Positions 22,842 to 32,695 of a DNA stretch of 64,000 nucleotides are shown one piece after another. Both the position numbers and the translations under genes were made by a program. Position 1 is the stretch's first letter; every line of letters starts with the position of its first letter. A model generated the notes under the pieces. The model worked only from the letters and a program-made list of their open reading frames with translations, made no database searches and was not told the origin of the DNA. This DNA comes from Caenorhabditis remanei (Eukaryota; Nematoda; Chromadorea; Rhabditida; Rhabditidae), in NCBI RefSeq assembly GCF_010183535.1, contig NC_071333.1, forward strand, positions 20,582,587-20,646,586, read 5' to 3'.

Positions 22842-23552
22842 TATTGGGACAACTGGCATTCAAACCGCTTTTAGACAGAAAATCACAAGTGAATCATGAT
22901 TGTATTCAACTATGCCTATTTTTCGACGGCGACTCTGACTATTTTAAAAAATATAACTGTGGTGAGGTTCTGGAACCTGATTTTCAACCTGATTTCATAA
23001 TTTTTTGTTACTGGCGCCAAAATTCCGGAGTTTTTGTTGTCTCTGTATTAAAAAAACAAAAAAGACTTACTTAGTGACTATTGAAAGCGAATTGGATTCA
23101 AAAAGCAGAAAAGAACCAAAAATGACTATCGAGTGTCTTCGTTTCACCTCTCATCACAATATAATCGTTAATTCCGTAATTTTCATGGTCTCGGAAAAAC
23201 ATTTTTTCACTTGAATTCCATCAGCTCAACTTCCATCCCCGTTATTCCAATCATGTGAGATATTTGGTGCTCTGAAAACAATTAACGTGGACAAGGAATC
23301 ATAGTTTCACTTTTTCAAAGTCACTCTGTATATCTGAAATCGCAAATGAGAACTAGCATGACGATTTCGGTAGAAAGAAAAATGGTTCAACTAAAACATC
23401 ACGCGAATGCATTTTAAAACTATTTTCAGATTTTCTTTTTTCTCTTACAAAAACCGGATTCAAAGGATTGTGGAGTTGCGAAATATGATATTTTTCACCG
23501 ATTTCTGAATTCTGGAGAGGAGGATAAATGTTTCATTTCCTGTTTTTACGGT
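22842..23552 (+). pseudogene. Plus-strand exon remnants, cysteine-rich
   Basis: One open stretch (22844-23074) contains NHDCIQLCLFFDGDSDYFKK and YNCGEVLEP. A second exon (about 23442-23551, TTTTCAG acceptor and a GTGAGA donor) reads DSKDCGVAKYDIFHRFLNSG and then EEDKCFISCFYG. C-x3-C pairs (CIQLC, CFISC, and CSARC on the opposite strand) suggest members of one small secreted cysteine-rich family. No complete gene can be assembled. Confidence 0.3.
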
Positions 23553-24563
23553 GAGAGGACAGTTTAAAATTTCAAAACAATTTTCAACAAATAAGATCTT
23601 TTAAAAATATTGAACTATTTTTTGTTAGATTGCAATTTTTTGATAGCTATTGTGTGAAGCAAGATATACCGCTTTAAACATACACGTCTCTTTCATTGCT
23701 CACAGGATAAAACAAAAGACTTACCGCCTGATTCGGTTATTGTTTGGACATCGTTGCTTCTATATTCTTGTTCAAGATCCGAGGGTTCAAATTGAATATT
23801 ATATATTTTTTCTTTCTTTCCTTTCGGATTCCCTCGACCCCTCGTATGTTGGCAGCCTTAGAGACGTAACATTGAAAAAGAAGAATTGTGTCTGTGCGTG
23901 TGTCGTTGAATGTGGTGGCGAAGATAAGACTACGTTGTGTGTGCGGAGGCCGTCAGGCAGGCAGCATATAAATGACCTTCTCATTAGCTGCGCGTTATTA
24001 GAAGGGAGGCTTGAGGAGAAGGAGGCGCAGACAGCAAACAGAGGAAAATAGCTTCGACAAACCCGAGGGCGCAGAGAATCAGAAAAATGGGAAGAAGAGG
24101 GGGGAGAAAAATGTAGCGACTAGGTTCTCTCTTCTTCTAATGACATAAAGACACGGGGGACGGAGGAAAGGGGGACCTTCACTCCAATGAGACTAGGGAA
24201 GAGAGAAAACGGAGAATTTGCCAGTTGGGGCCATTCACGAGCGGGAAAAAGCTTTTCCATTGATTCATTTGCTGAAAAAACGGCGAAAAACGAAAAAAAC
24301 GCTGTTTTCCGGATTTGAGTACCCGTTAATGAGAAGACAAAAATGTGCATACTTCGAAATTATGATATATTATTGTAAAAACCTTCCAAAAAACGACCAA
24401 GAATAGAAAAAATAACAACGGATGAGGGTTTCTTGCACAGTTGAGATTCAATACATGAGATTTAAAACACGAAAAAAAGGAAAATTGTGAGGAAAAAAGT
24501 ATTATTGGTAAGAAATTAAGTTTTTTCTGGGACTTCTAGCTGTTCCGGTTCCATGACAACTTC
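23553..24563. other. Intergenic, no supported gene
   Basis: 3' flank of the ING gene on the minus strand. A plus-strand frame (23650-24051) is long but lacks a coherent protein pattern. GC-richer repeats at 23.85-24.05 kb are unexplained. Confidence 0.35.
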
Positions 24564-25985
24564 TTAGGCAACTTCTTCAAACGAAACGACATCTGGAGTT
24601 GAGACGATTTTGATGACTGGCTCCTCTGGCTCCTCTTCCGATGCTTCATCACCTTCCGTGATAGTTTTCGACTCTTTATTCGATTCAGCGTCCTTCATTT
24701 TTTGGTTATTGGAAGAACTGTCCGGTTTCTCAACTGTTCCTTTCTCAACTACAACTTTCTTTGGTGTTCTGACGACAACTTCCTCTTGATTATCATTTCT
24801 CATCTTTTCCGAACTCTTTGGCGTATTAGATTTCTTCTCTGGAGCAGGTTCATCATCGAATGGATCCTCCAACATTTTCCCCAAGCATTCTTTGCAGAAC
24901 CAGTCGCCTTCTGGTGCCACTTTCATTCCGATGCATTCGAAGTGGAACCATTGGATTGCACATTCCGGATCTTCGCAGAAGATCATTTCACCAGGCTTCT
25001 CCTGAAAGAAAATAGTTCGAATTTTTAGTTATTTTTGAAAAAAAAATTTCAAAACAAAAGAATTTTTTCAAACTTGTCGAAAATGGGGCCGGCCCGAACT
25101 TTCCCTCGGCCCGGATTTGAAAATGGGTGCTCAGTTTTTAACAAAATATTTCAAAAATTTTCGAAAATTTAGAATAAAAGTGCTTAAATTATCATACATA
25201 TTCACATTTCGATTGAATTCTTTATGTTTAGTTAATGCTTTTTTTCAAAAAAAAAATCCAAAAATTCTCAAAACATGTTTCAAAACGGGCTGAGCGGCCC
25301 CGTCGGTGACAAGTCTGAATTTTTTCACATTTTTCCGACAAAAAACTCACTTCGCGACAGTAGCACCAGAGCTGCTCCTCCTCTGCGACTTTCTTCTTTT
25401 TCAGTCTCGATCCCTTCTTCGAAGGTACTTCAGATGCCGAAGATGGTGCTAGTGATGATGATGAGCAGGGTTCCTCAGTTGACGGCTGCTTTTTCTCCTT
25501 TTTAGCTGCCTTCTTTTTTGGCTTTCTGGCCTTTGAAACCTCTGGCTCGGGGTAGTTCTCGATAAAGTTCATTGTTCCCTCTTGGAACTCCCTTTTCACT
25601 TTTTCAATTGCTTTCCGAATTCCTTCCGCAATTTTTATCTTCCTCTCTGACAAATCCGAAGCTTCTTGGTATTCTTTCTGAAAAGTTTTTACTGTTTTAC
25701 TGGAAAATCGATTTTTTCAATATTTGCAGAATTTTTACAATTTCTACTAACCTCAATGTACTTGCAAGCAGCTACCTTTTGCTCTTGATCCATTTCTTTG
25801 AAATACTCTACGAATTCCGCCTTGGTTGTCTCGATTCCTTCCATTTTTGCGGCTACTTTCCGGTCCAAAACTCCAATTTTCTCCATTCCTTCCTTTATTT
25901 TTGGTGGTAACTCTACATGAATCTTTTCCAGTGAGATGGTGATATTATCAATTTCTTTTTTGAGGTCCACATAGAATGAATCCAT
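24564..25985 (-). CDS. ING-family PHD-finger chromatin reader
   Basis: Three minus-strand exons, 25985-25752, 25677-25351 and 25001-24564, all in phase 0, give 332 aa. The ATG directly follows AATTTTAG, a likely trans-splice acceptor. Residues 1 to about 105 form the charged helical ING N-terminal domain (KMDSFYVDLKKE-type start, QEQKVAACKYIE, KEYQEASDLSERKI). A Lys/Ser-rich nuclear linker (ARKPKKKAAKKEKK) follows. The PHD finger has the full C4HC3 set: C183, C185, C196, C201, H207, C210, C223, C226, with the GEMIFC and QWFHFEC blocks that bind H3K4me3 in the family. Yeast and animal ING proteins are subunits of histone acetyltransferase or deacetylase complexes. The tail after the finger is acidic and unusually long (about 105 aa). 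C. elegans has two or three ING genes; I cannot assign orthology. Confidence 0.9.
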
Positions 25986-26580
25986 CTAAAATTATCCAAA
26001 TTCATTTGAAAAGTAAAAGAAAATAATTTTTCAGAGGGTAACATTGGGAAAATCAATTTTTTCCAGTAAAATGATTAAATTTTCAAAAATTTTATAAGAG
26101 GTTATGGGAAAAAATTACGTTAAATCTAGTTTAAACAATCTAATTATTAGATAATTGTTCGGAAAAGAAAAATTGATTTTAAGAACAAAATGCATGAAGA
26201 AAAATACCGCGAAAAAAGCGTGCGGTGCTGTGTACTCAGTGTTCTCCCCGACTCCGCCTACTAAACCGCGCCGCATTGCAAGCAGTTATTTCTTTTTCCC
26301 AGGTGCTGATTTTTGACGAAAAAAAGCACCTTAATGCACAAAAATCTAAATAATTAGGTAAGTTAAAAGCCAAGCAACTTTTTTTTTACAAAGAATTTCG
26401 AAAATATTCAAACAAAAAATGTATTGCGAAATAACCGATAATAGAAGTTTAACGAAACGTTTTCCTTTGTAATTTCTTTTCTCGGATTTTTTGTGGCAAA
26501 ATTAGATGTAATATCAGTTTTGATTGATTTTGCAATTGTCCTTTTTTGTAATTATTCGAAAAATCTTATTTTCTAATGAC
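25986..26580 (-). other. Upstream region of the ING gene
   Basis: AT-rich, with one GC-richer patch at 26.21-26.30 kb. This is probably promoter sequence; no defined element recognised. Confidence 0.3.
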
Positions 26581-26586
26581 TTCAAT

Positions 26587-28345
26587 CATTTATTATTCAT
26601 AAAATTCAAAATGGCTTATGAGCGTTTTCAATGCGTGTTTCGTGTTCTCGAAATTATCAAAGCGAAATTCATACGTAAAAACTTGAAAGTTCCTGTTATC
26701 CATCTATTTTTCAATAATTTTCTAAAGAATTCCAGACTGCTCAACATCCCCAACCAACCATGGATGCAACCTACAACAGCTTGGAATGGAACGAAAGATA
26801 TTGCGTTTGAAGTGCGGGTCTTATGAAATTCCAAATATGTTGTTAAGTGAGTTGTTTGGTTTTCCTGAAATCTCAGAGTTCTGAATAAAACAGTTGGTAA
26901 TAAAACAACAAAGTTGAAATTCAGATAGTTTCAAGTTTTTTTAGCATGACAGCTCAATCGCTGCCGAACTTTTTCAAACTTAAACTCATTGGTTTGATTT
27001 AATTTGGACCTTCATTTTTGTAGTTGACATCTTTTTAATTGCATATGAGTTTTTAAAATTAACCAGAGGAATATAGAATCACTCCAAAAGTAAAACGGCA
27101 AAAAAATGGATCTGCTGGATATTCATAAATATATAATCGACTCAAATTCTAACTATGTCTTCATTGCAGGTCTTCAACTTCTAAAAATCTAAAAACCCGG
27201 TAATCGGATTGCTGTGATCGACCTGGATGTGGAGGAAGAGGTCAATATGCCATCTGAGCATTGTGATGCTCATCAGTACAACAACAATTTGCTCCACAAC
27301 CGGATATCAAATGAAGTCCTCAAATATTTGCAAGAAAAACAACTTTTGAGTAATCTACTGTCCTTGTAGTTCTTGTTGCAGAAGGATTTTGCTTTTTGAC
27401 TTGGTATTGATGCTGAACCAGTGATTTCTTTCTTGTACTCAATTCTGGTAAGTTTGTCATTTGATTTCTCAATTAAAAAACAAGCAAAGGTCTAAGAATC
27501 TCCAGTCAAAAAATTATCAAATGGAAAATTATTTTTAGAATTATGAAAAATGCTTATCTTTTATATGTTAAAAGCAAGAGTCAGATCAGAAATGAAAGTT
27601 TTGAACAAAGAAATAGCTTGGTGACCGCTTGAGACTTAGTTCTCTCTGGATCCAGCCCTTCAAACTTTAGAGATATTTCGATACAAAAAAATTTAATGAT
27701 TTTACTATTATAAATCAATAGTTACATTTTTCGACCAATTTCTTTTTTTTTCTTATTGACATCACTTCAAGAATGATATTTCATGAACCCGGCACTTTTT
27801 GAGTTTCTCACTTGAGAATAAAATAAAATACGATACATTTTTGAGAATAACTCTCTTAGTTTTGGACAAATCTAGTGGAATCTTTTAAAAGTTAGAGTGA
27901 AAGAGTTTCTAGTTGACTTATTTGCTAATAGTGATAAAAAAATTTTTTTAAAGGATAGGAATTCTCATTTTAATAACTTCTATATTTCAGAGTACCTCCT
28001 CTTCTTATTACGGAGTCTATAGTGATACATTATGTTCTGAAACAATCGGCAGAGTTCATCCAAATACCTGGAATTTGTTCATTCTGATTTGGATAAAGAA
28101 GGAACCAATTCAAGGTGGTGTGATGCCGTGGTGGTAATACATAAACGAGTAGAGGAGTGGAAAATTCGTTCAAGTTGCTGAAATTTTTATCGAGGAGCAT
28201 TTGGAATTCTAAGAAGAGAAGGTTAGACGTGATGAAACTAACACTGTATATGATATTTCTGGAACGTTATAACGCACAGGATGTTATTTCAACACTGCTT
28301 CAGCTATACTTATTCTTTCCACACTATGATTGTTTCATTCAGGTA
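26587..28345 (+). pseudogene. Chain of decayed exons, family unknown
   Basis: Several acceptor-bounded pieces look once-coding. Near 26736-26850 one reads MDATYNSLEWNE and then, after a frame change, RLKCGSYEIPNMLLS. Positions 27199-27370 read VIDLDVEEEVNMPSEHCDAH and NNNLLHNRISNEVLKYLQEK, then TAG. Positions 27382-27449 (TTGCAG to GTAAGT) contain one in-frame stop, then LGIDAEPVISFLYSIL. Positions 27990-28210 read SYYGVYSDTLCSETIGRVHP and, in another frame, WCDAVVVIHKRVEEWKIRSS, then stop. 28157-28342 is open to a GTAAAG donor. Stops and frame changes in most exons argue for a dead gene. No domain identified. Confidence 0.35.
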
Positions 28346-28687
28346 AAGTGACCCATATCTTTCTCAGTCTGTCGATTTCCATTCCTGATTTGGTTTTGAT
28401 AGCATTCACTACCACCCAGCTATGAAAAATGACGTTACTTGAGAAATAACTTTTTTCAATCCTTTTCGTTTAATATGGACAATAAATATTCTTTTATTGT
28501 ATTATCAATTTTAGATTGTATTTATGATTTTTCTGTGAAAAAAAACCAACTTTCCAATATGAATTCCAAAATAATTAAACATTTAAAAAAGTAGGTAGAC
28601 ACGCTCTCCGTAACTTATGTGTAGTTTGAATTCACAAAATGATTAATTTTACGAATAAAGCCTATGAAATTTGGCTTATATTATCTG

Positions 28688-29187
28688 TTAATAACTTCTA
28701 TGTGACGTTTCGAATTCCCGAGAAATGTTTACTTTTGAAAACATAAAAAGTAAAGAAAATATCACAAATAAAAGAATATCAGGAAAAATTAAAAAAGAAG
28801 AATTGATTATGATTAAGGTCCCCTCTACGACGAAACGTTGTTCGCAACCTTCTTGTTCTCCAAATCCCCTTTGATCCCTTCTTCCACGTAATGTTGCTTG
28901 TGCCATTCTTGTTTTCCAAATTCACTTCGGTCCGCTTTTCCACGTATCGTCCCTCGCAGCCTTCTTGTTCTCCAAGTCCAAGTTTCGAGTTTGGGTGTGA
29001 TCTTCCTTTGTGTGAAGTGATCAGACAACGGGAACATCGGAAGCCGAATCCATACAGTTATCAGCTGCCGCAAGGTATTGAAAATTGATATTGCCTCTTC
29101 AATCTCCGGGTCGTTGTCTTGCTGGAATGTGGATTGGGTCTTAGCCTGGTTCACCTTGAAAAAATTTGAATTGGGTTCCGGTATCAT
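28688..29187 (-). CDS. Hypothetical minus-strand ORF with repeated segment
   Basis: A frame of 120 codons from ATG 29187 to a stop at 28825-28827. The first part reads KVNQAKTQSTFQQDNDPEIE, EAISIFNTLRQLITVWIRLP, and the second part is Arg/Glu/Lys-rich and repetitive (EFGKQEWHKQHYVEEGIKGD) because it lies on a 56-bp tandem repeat. Decayed copies of the EAISIFNTL exon lie upstream at about 29.46-29.55 and 29.64-29.73 kb. Function unknown; it could be a pseudogene with a fortuitously open frame. Confidence 0.3.
28818..28980. repeat. 56-bp minisatellite, about 2.5-3 copies
   Basis: Units begin at 28844, 28900 and 28956 (GCAACCTTCTTGTTCTCCAA, GTGCCATTCTTGTTTTCCAA, GCAGCCTTCTTGTTCTCCAA), with a partial unit before. 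A 56-bp period is not a multiple of three, so the encoded peptide repeat changes frame each unit. Confidence 0.7.
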
Positions 29188-30380
29188 AACGCAATAAATT
29201 TAAAAAACTGAATATGTAGAAAAACATCAAAAGTTATGAAAGGGCTCTTTTCAAAAAACCCCAAGTTCCACTTTCTTTTTGTAGGGGTTACTTCAGGTTT
29301 TCATTGAAACTAGTTCTTACCTTAGATCTTTTTTCAATCGCAGATTGAAATGAGTGGCTACGCGTTTCTTCTGTCAAGCCAGTTGCTTTTAGCAACTGGC
29401 TGGATGTTGCTCGCGCCATTGTTGTTGTTGCAATCCAAGTGTTTTGTTTTTGAGTTTGAAGCAAAGTTTCCGTTGTGTGAAGTCATCACACGGGGAGTCA
29501 CGTCCATGCAGTTTCCAGGGTATTGAAAATTGATATCGCCTCATGAATCTGAAAAAATGGAATTCTTGAAAAAAAAAACAGAATTCATGAAAAGTGTCAC
29601 TATCCCATGAAACGTACCAATATCATGCTTTTTTTTTGAAGTCATCACACGGGGAGTCCAATCCATGCAATATTCTGCTGCCCCAGTGAATTGCAACTAG
29701 ATATCGCCTCTTGAATCTGAAAAAATGGAATTCTTGAAAAAAAAACAAAGTTCATAAAAAGTGTCACTATCCCATGAAACTTACCAATATCATGCTAGTT
29801 TTGGACAAAATGTTCCTGTGACAAATCCAATGTGTGCTCCAATTCACTCTTTACCAGAACTTTTGTTAATTCCCATCGTAATTCTTCTAGTTCTCGCCTA
29901 GTTTACGCTGAAAAAATTTAAATTGGGTTCCCGTTGATATTATAACGCAATCAATTTGAAACATTGAATGTGTAGAAAAAACGTAAAAAGTTCTGAAAGA
30001 GTTAAGTATTCAACCAAAAAACACTTGTGTTTACACTACTGGCTATAAAGAAGAATGAAACATTTGTAGCTTACAGTTGAAAACAATCAACTTTGAGCAG
30101 GTATCACGTTTTCAATGATTCTCTCAAAGTGTCAACTGCTTAGCCATTTTCTGGCCAAAAGTGGGGAAAATAGCGGGTTTCTCTCGGGTTTTTGGGGAGC
30201 TCTTCACGGAAAAAATATAGAGAAATGTGTAGAAAAATGTGCAGAAAAGTAGACTAATCGCATACTCGAAAAGAACGCAAAAATCGACTGCCGCCGACGA
30301 GAGAGTGCGTGCCGCGTGGAGGAAGAGAGAGACGTAGACACAAGTAGGACGAACGGACGGCGAAGTGTCGTTACTGTTTT
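29188..30380. other. Decayed exon copies and AT-rich sequence
   Basis: Two reverse-strand exon copies, each after TTTTTTCAG: about 29551-29460 and 29718-29635. They read I(H/Q)EAIS...N(T/S)L... and then stops. The rest holds nothing recognisable. A GTCATCACACGGGGAGTC block is shared at about 29.48 and 29.64 kb. Confidence 0.4.
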
Positions 30381-30385
30381 CTCGT

Positions 30386-30464
30386 GGCTTCGGTGGCTAA
30401 GTGCTTGTGGGCGGGTACGGCAGTAGGAGTCTGGGGTTCGACTCTCTCCCCGACCATTTTTTTT
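30386..30464 (+). ncRNA. tRNA-like Pol III unit (A box, B box, T8), probably a tRNA pseudogene or SINE head
   Basis: TGGCTAAGTGC (30394-30404) fits the A box and GGTTCGACTCT (30435-30445) fits the B box, with normal spacing. Eight T residues (30457-30464) give a Pol III terminator 12 nt after the B box. The acceptor stem does not pair cleanly (GCTTCGG at the 5' side against a CCCCGACC 3' end), so I do not call a working tRNA or an anticodon. Confidence 0.5.
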
Positions 30465-31459
30465 GTATTTCTCGATTTTGGTAGACAACGTTATCACTAT
30501 GTGTCAGAAATAAGTTTTTTAGCTTTTTCAGTCCATTCACCTTCTACAACGTTTCGAGAAAAATAGTTTTTCTAATGAACTTTTCTGTGTGCAATTCCGT
30601 GGTGACGGCAGTCAGAATTTTTATTAAGAAAATAACATTAGCGAATATCATAATTTTTATAGAAAACGTTCAATCCAACAAAATTATGTAGAATTCGGAC
30701 CCGATTTTGGACACTATTCACTTTTGAGAAGAGCGATTTTTTTTCTTTCTTTATTCTCCTTCCCCCTTGCCCAACACCTATTTTATAATTCCTTATTTCC
30801 CGGTTTCCTTTTCTCAGGTTTAGTCTCGTGAGGGACTTTACCTGACCTCCAGTGACATTTACTGTATATTTAAATAGTTAAATAAAAATATCAATATCAA
30901 ATATCAGAGCGTATTCGAAAAAGACTAGTTAGAAGTGGTTTTTGTTCGATTTTTTAGAGGTTCTTCCGTTTTCTCGAGGCGTGAGAGGTCCAATCGGAAA
31001 GTTTCAACATATTTTCACAAATCGGACGTAACTGGTGACGTTTCTGAGTGTCGTTCGCTTTTCCAACAACTATTTGAAGCTTGAAAATGAACAAATTCTG
31101 CACAGTGTGTGGATTTGGTCACCGTCGGTGCAAACAGTAATTATTTTCAAAATTTTTCAATTATCTGAATGGTTTCATCGATTTTCAACAAACCAGCATC
31201 AAAAAAAATTTGAAACAATAACCAAAACCAATTTTTTGCGTTCTGGAACTTTGCAATGCTCAAGGGCCCGGTGGCCGAAATCACTGATTATTCTAGGCTA
31301 CTGGTAAAAAAATCCCGGCCGTGTGGAGTCTTATGCAAATTACGAGACTGTCTGGTTAGAAGATAAACGCCAAAACAGAAGACCAAGCTCAAAATTAACA
31401 ATGAGATAGAAAATCCTCGTTATATCCACGAAAATGAAAAATCTGAAAGTTTTCAAGAT
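30465..31459. other. Intergenic, no supported gene
   Basis: AT-rich, no exon with matching splice sites. A G/C-rich patch at 31258-31325 (GGGCCCGGTGGCCGAAATC...AAATCCCGGCCG) is a weak A-box lookalike without a B box. Confidence 0.35.
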
Positions 31460-31656
31460 ATGTACTCGATGTACTTTGTACATCTCCCACTTTCTTTTCC
31501 CCCCTCCCATCCAATATGATTCATAGGCTTTCAGTCTTGAATCATTCTTTCTATCTGTTTTAATTGAATTCTTTCACCCACACATTTTCTGTCTGGCTCC
31601 GCCTCTGCCCAGTATAAAAGCAGAGGCGAGAGCTTATCTTTTATCTTTTAATAAAG
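31460..31656 (+). repeat. LTR-like direct repeat, copy 1
   Basis: 197 bp with CT-rich start, TATAAAAG at 31613-31620 and AATAAAG at 31650-31656. GCAGAGGCGAGAG follows the TATA box; transcription would be expected to start at about 31640-31650. Confidence 0.65.
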
Positions 31657-31753
31657 CTTCTTATGAAGTTTTATTTCCCACAGTCAGTTTGTCGATAGTA
31701 CATCCAGCTGACTGAGGGTTTGGCTGAACCTATTATTCCAAAGAAAACGATGG

Positions 31754-32350
31754 ATGGTTCAGTTGAAGAAGATCACTTGGGGCTGTGTTCCACCCACAAG
31801 GAACAAAACAGTCAGAAGGAAGATGCAGCCAAAAAACTCATCTTCAAACTTCACCTCTCGTCATCATGCTGCTGGGACACCGACAGATCCTCAAGCATTT
31901 TGGACACTCATCGACGATCCGTTCAATCAGGGACAATTGGACAAAGAAAAGACGTCATCCGAAAAACGAAAACAACATTTCGTAACCCGAAGGACAGAGT
32001 GGAGTTGGGTCCAAACTCAGCTGTTACTTCACTCATTCAGAAGACCTGTCGCTCCACCAATTGGACGACAATCAAGATCAACCAAGAAGTCGGAACACAA
32101 GGTTCCCTTCTTCCAGAAGAACACCATCACCTCATCAACAGGACAACGCCGCCCATTGATGGAAACAACAATTGCGGACAACAATATCGTCACATCACCA
32201 CCACCTCCTCATTTGCAAACGAGAAGAGACAGAACAACGTTCCGGACAACGCTCTGTTACCCGCAAGGTCAGAGATATCAAGGATCCGCACCCCAACCAC
32301 TTTTGCGGCCGGGAGCCTCTCTCTTCACAGAGAGATATTCAGTTCAATGA
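31754..32350 (+). CDS. CA-rich ORF inside the short LTR element
   Basis: Frame of 198 codons from ATG 31754. A second frame (31720-32469, 249 codons) and a third (31785-31985) are also open over the same DNA, because the strand is A/C-rich with few T. The 198-codon frame has RRPVAPPIGRQSRSTKKSEH and a PPPPHLQTRRDRTTFR stretch: basic, proline-rich and disordered, like a degenerate Gag N-terminus. No domain is identified, and which frame is used is unknown. Confidence 0.3.
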   Translation: MVQLKKITWGCVPPTRNKTVRRKMQPKNSSSNFTSRHHAAGTPTDPQAFWTLIDDPFNQGQLDKEKTSSEKRKQHFVTRRTEWSWVQTQLLLHSFRRPVAPPIGRQSRSTKKSEHKVPFFQKNTITSSTGQRRPLMETTIADNNIVTSPPPPHLQTRRDRTTFRTTLCYPQGQRYQGSAPQPLLRPGASLFTERYSVQ

Positions 32351-32478
32351 TACCGCCAGGACAGAAGAACCCATTTGGACAAAAGTCAACTACATCAACT
32401 TCGTCGTCGGAATGGCTTAACCACAAGATAATTCATCATTGTAACTATCTCTCTCTTTTCTCTTTCTGAAAGCCGGGA

Positions 32479-32675
32479 ATGTACTCGATGTACTTTGTAC
32501 ATCTCCCACTTTCTTTTCCCCCCTCCCATCCAATATGATTCATAGGCTTTCAGTCTTGAATCATTCTTTCTATCTGTTTTAATTGAATTCTTTCACCCAC
32601 ACATTTTCTGTCTGGCTCCGCCTCTGCCCAGTATAAAAGCAGAGGCGAGAGCTTATCTTTTATCTTTTAATAAAG
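32479..32675 (+). repeat. LTR-like direct repeat, copy 2, truncated at its 3' end
   Basis: Identical to 31460-31656. TATAAAAG at 32632-32639 lies about 43 bp before the SL1-identical sequence. The homology to copy 1 stops at 32675, which is also the first G of the SL1 match. Confidence 0.65.
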
Positions 32676-32695
32676 GTTTAATTACCCAAGTTTGA
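32675..32695 (+). other. SL1 spliced-leader sequence, nt 1-21 of 22, embedded in DNA
   Basis: The sequence GGTTTAATTACCC followed by AAGTTTGA matches the first 21 nt of the 22-nt nematode SL1 leader without a mismatch; the 22nd base is A instead of G. The SL1 RNA gene body (GGTAAAC and the Sm site) does not follow, so this is not an SL1 gene. It lies between an LTR U3 and a BEL/Pao leader. Confidence 0.8.

Larger units (their letters stand above)
31460..32675 (+). mobile_element. Short LTR-type element (non-autonomous), bounded by identical 197-bp repeats
   Basis: Two direct repeats, 31460-31656 and 32479-32675, read identically over their full length. Each begins TGTACTCGAT, contains TATAAAAG (31613 and 32632) and ends AATAAAG, as expected for an LTR U3 with promoter and poly(A) signal. 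Only about 820 bp lies between them, without gag or pol motifs. The first repeat continues GCTTCTTATGAAG...CCCACA, while the second is cut off exactly after AATAAAG and joined to SL1-like sequence, so the second LTR is truncated. Identity of the repeats implies recent insertion or recombination. The size fits a TRIM-like or internally deleted derivative. Confidence 0.6.

Noticed and set aside
30386..30464. Functional tRNA gene
   Set aside because: The acceptor stem does not pair and no clear anticodon loop can be drawn.
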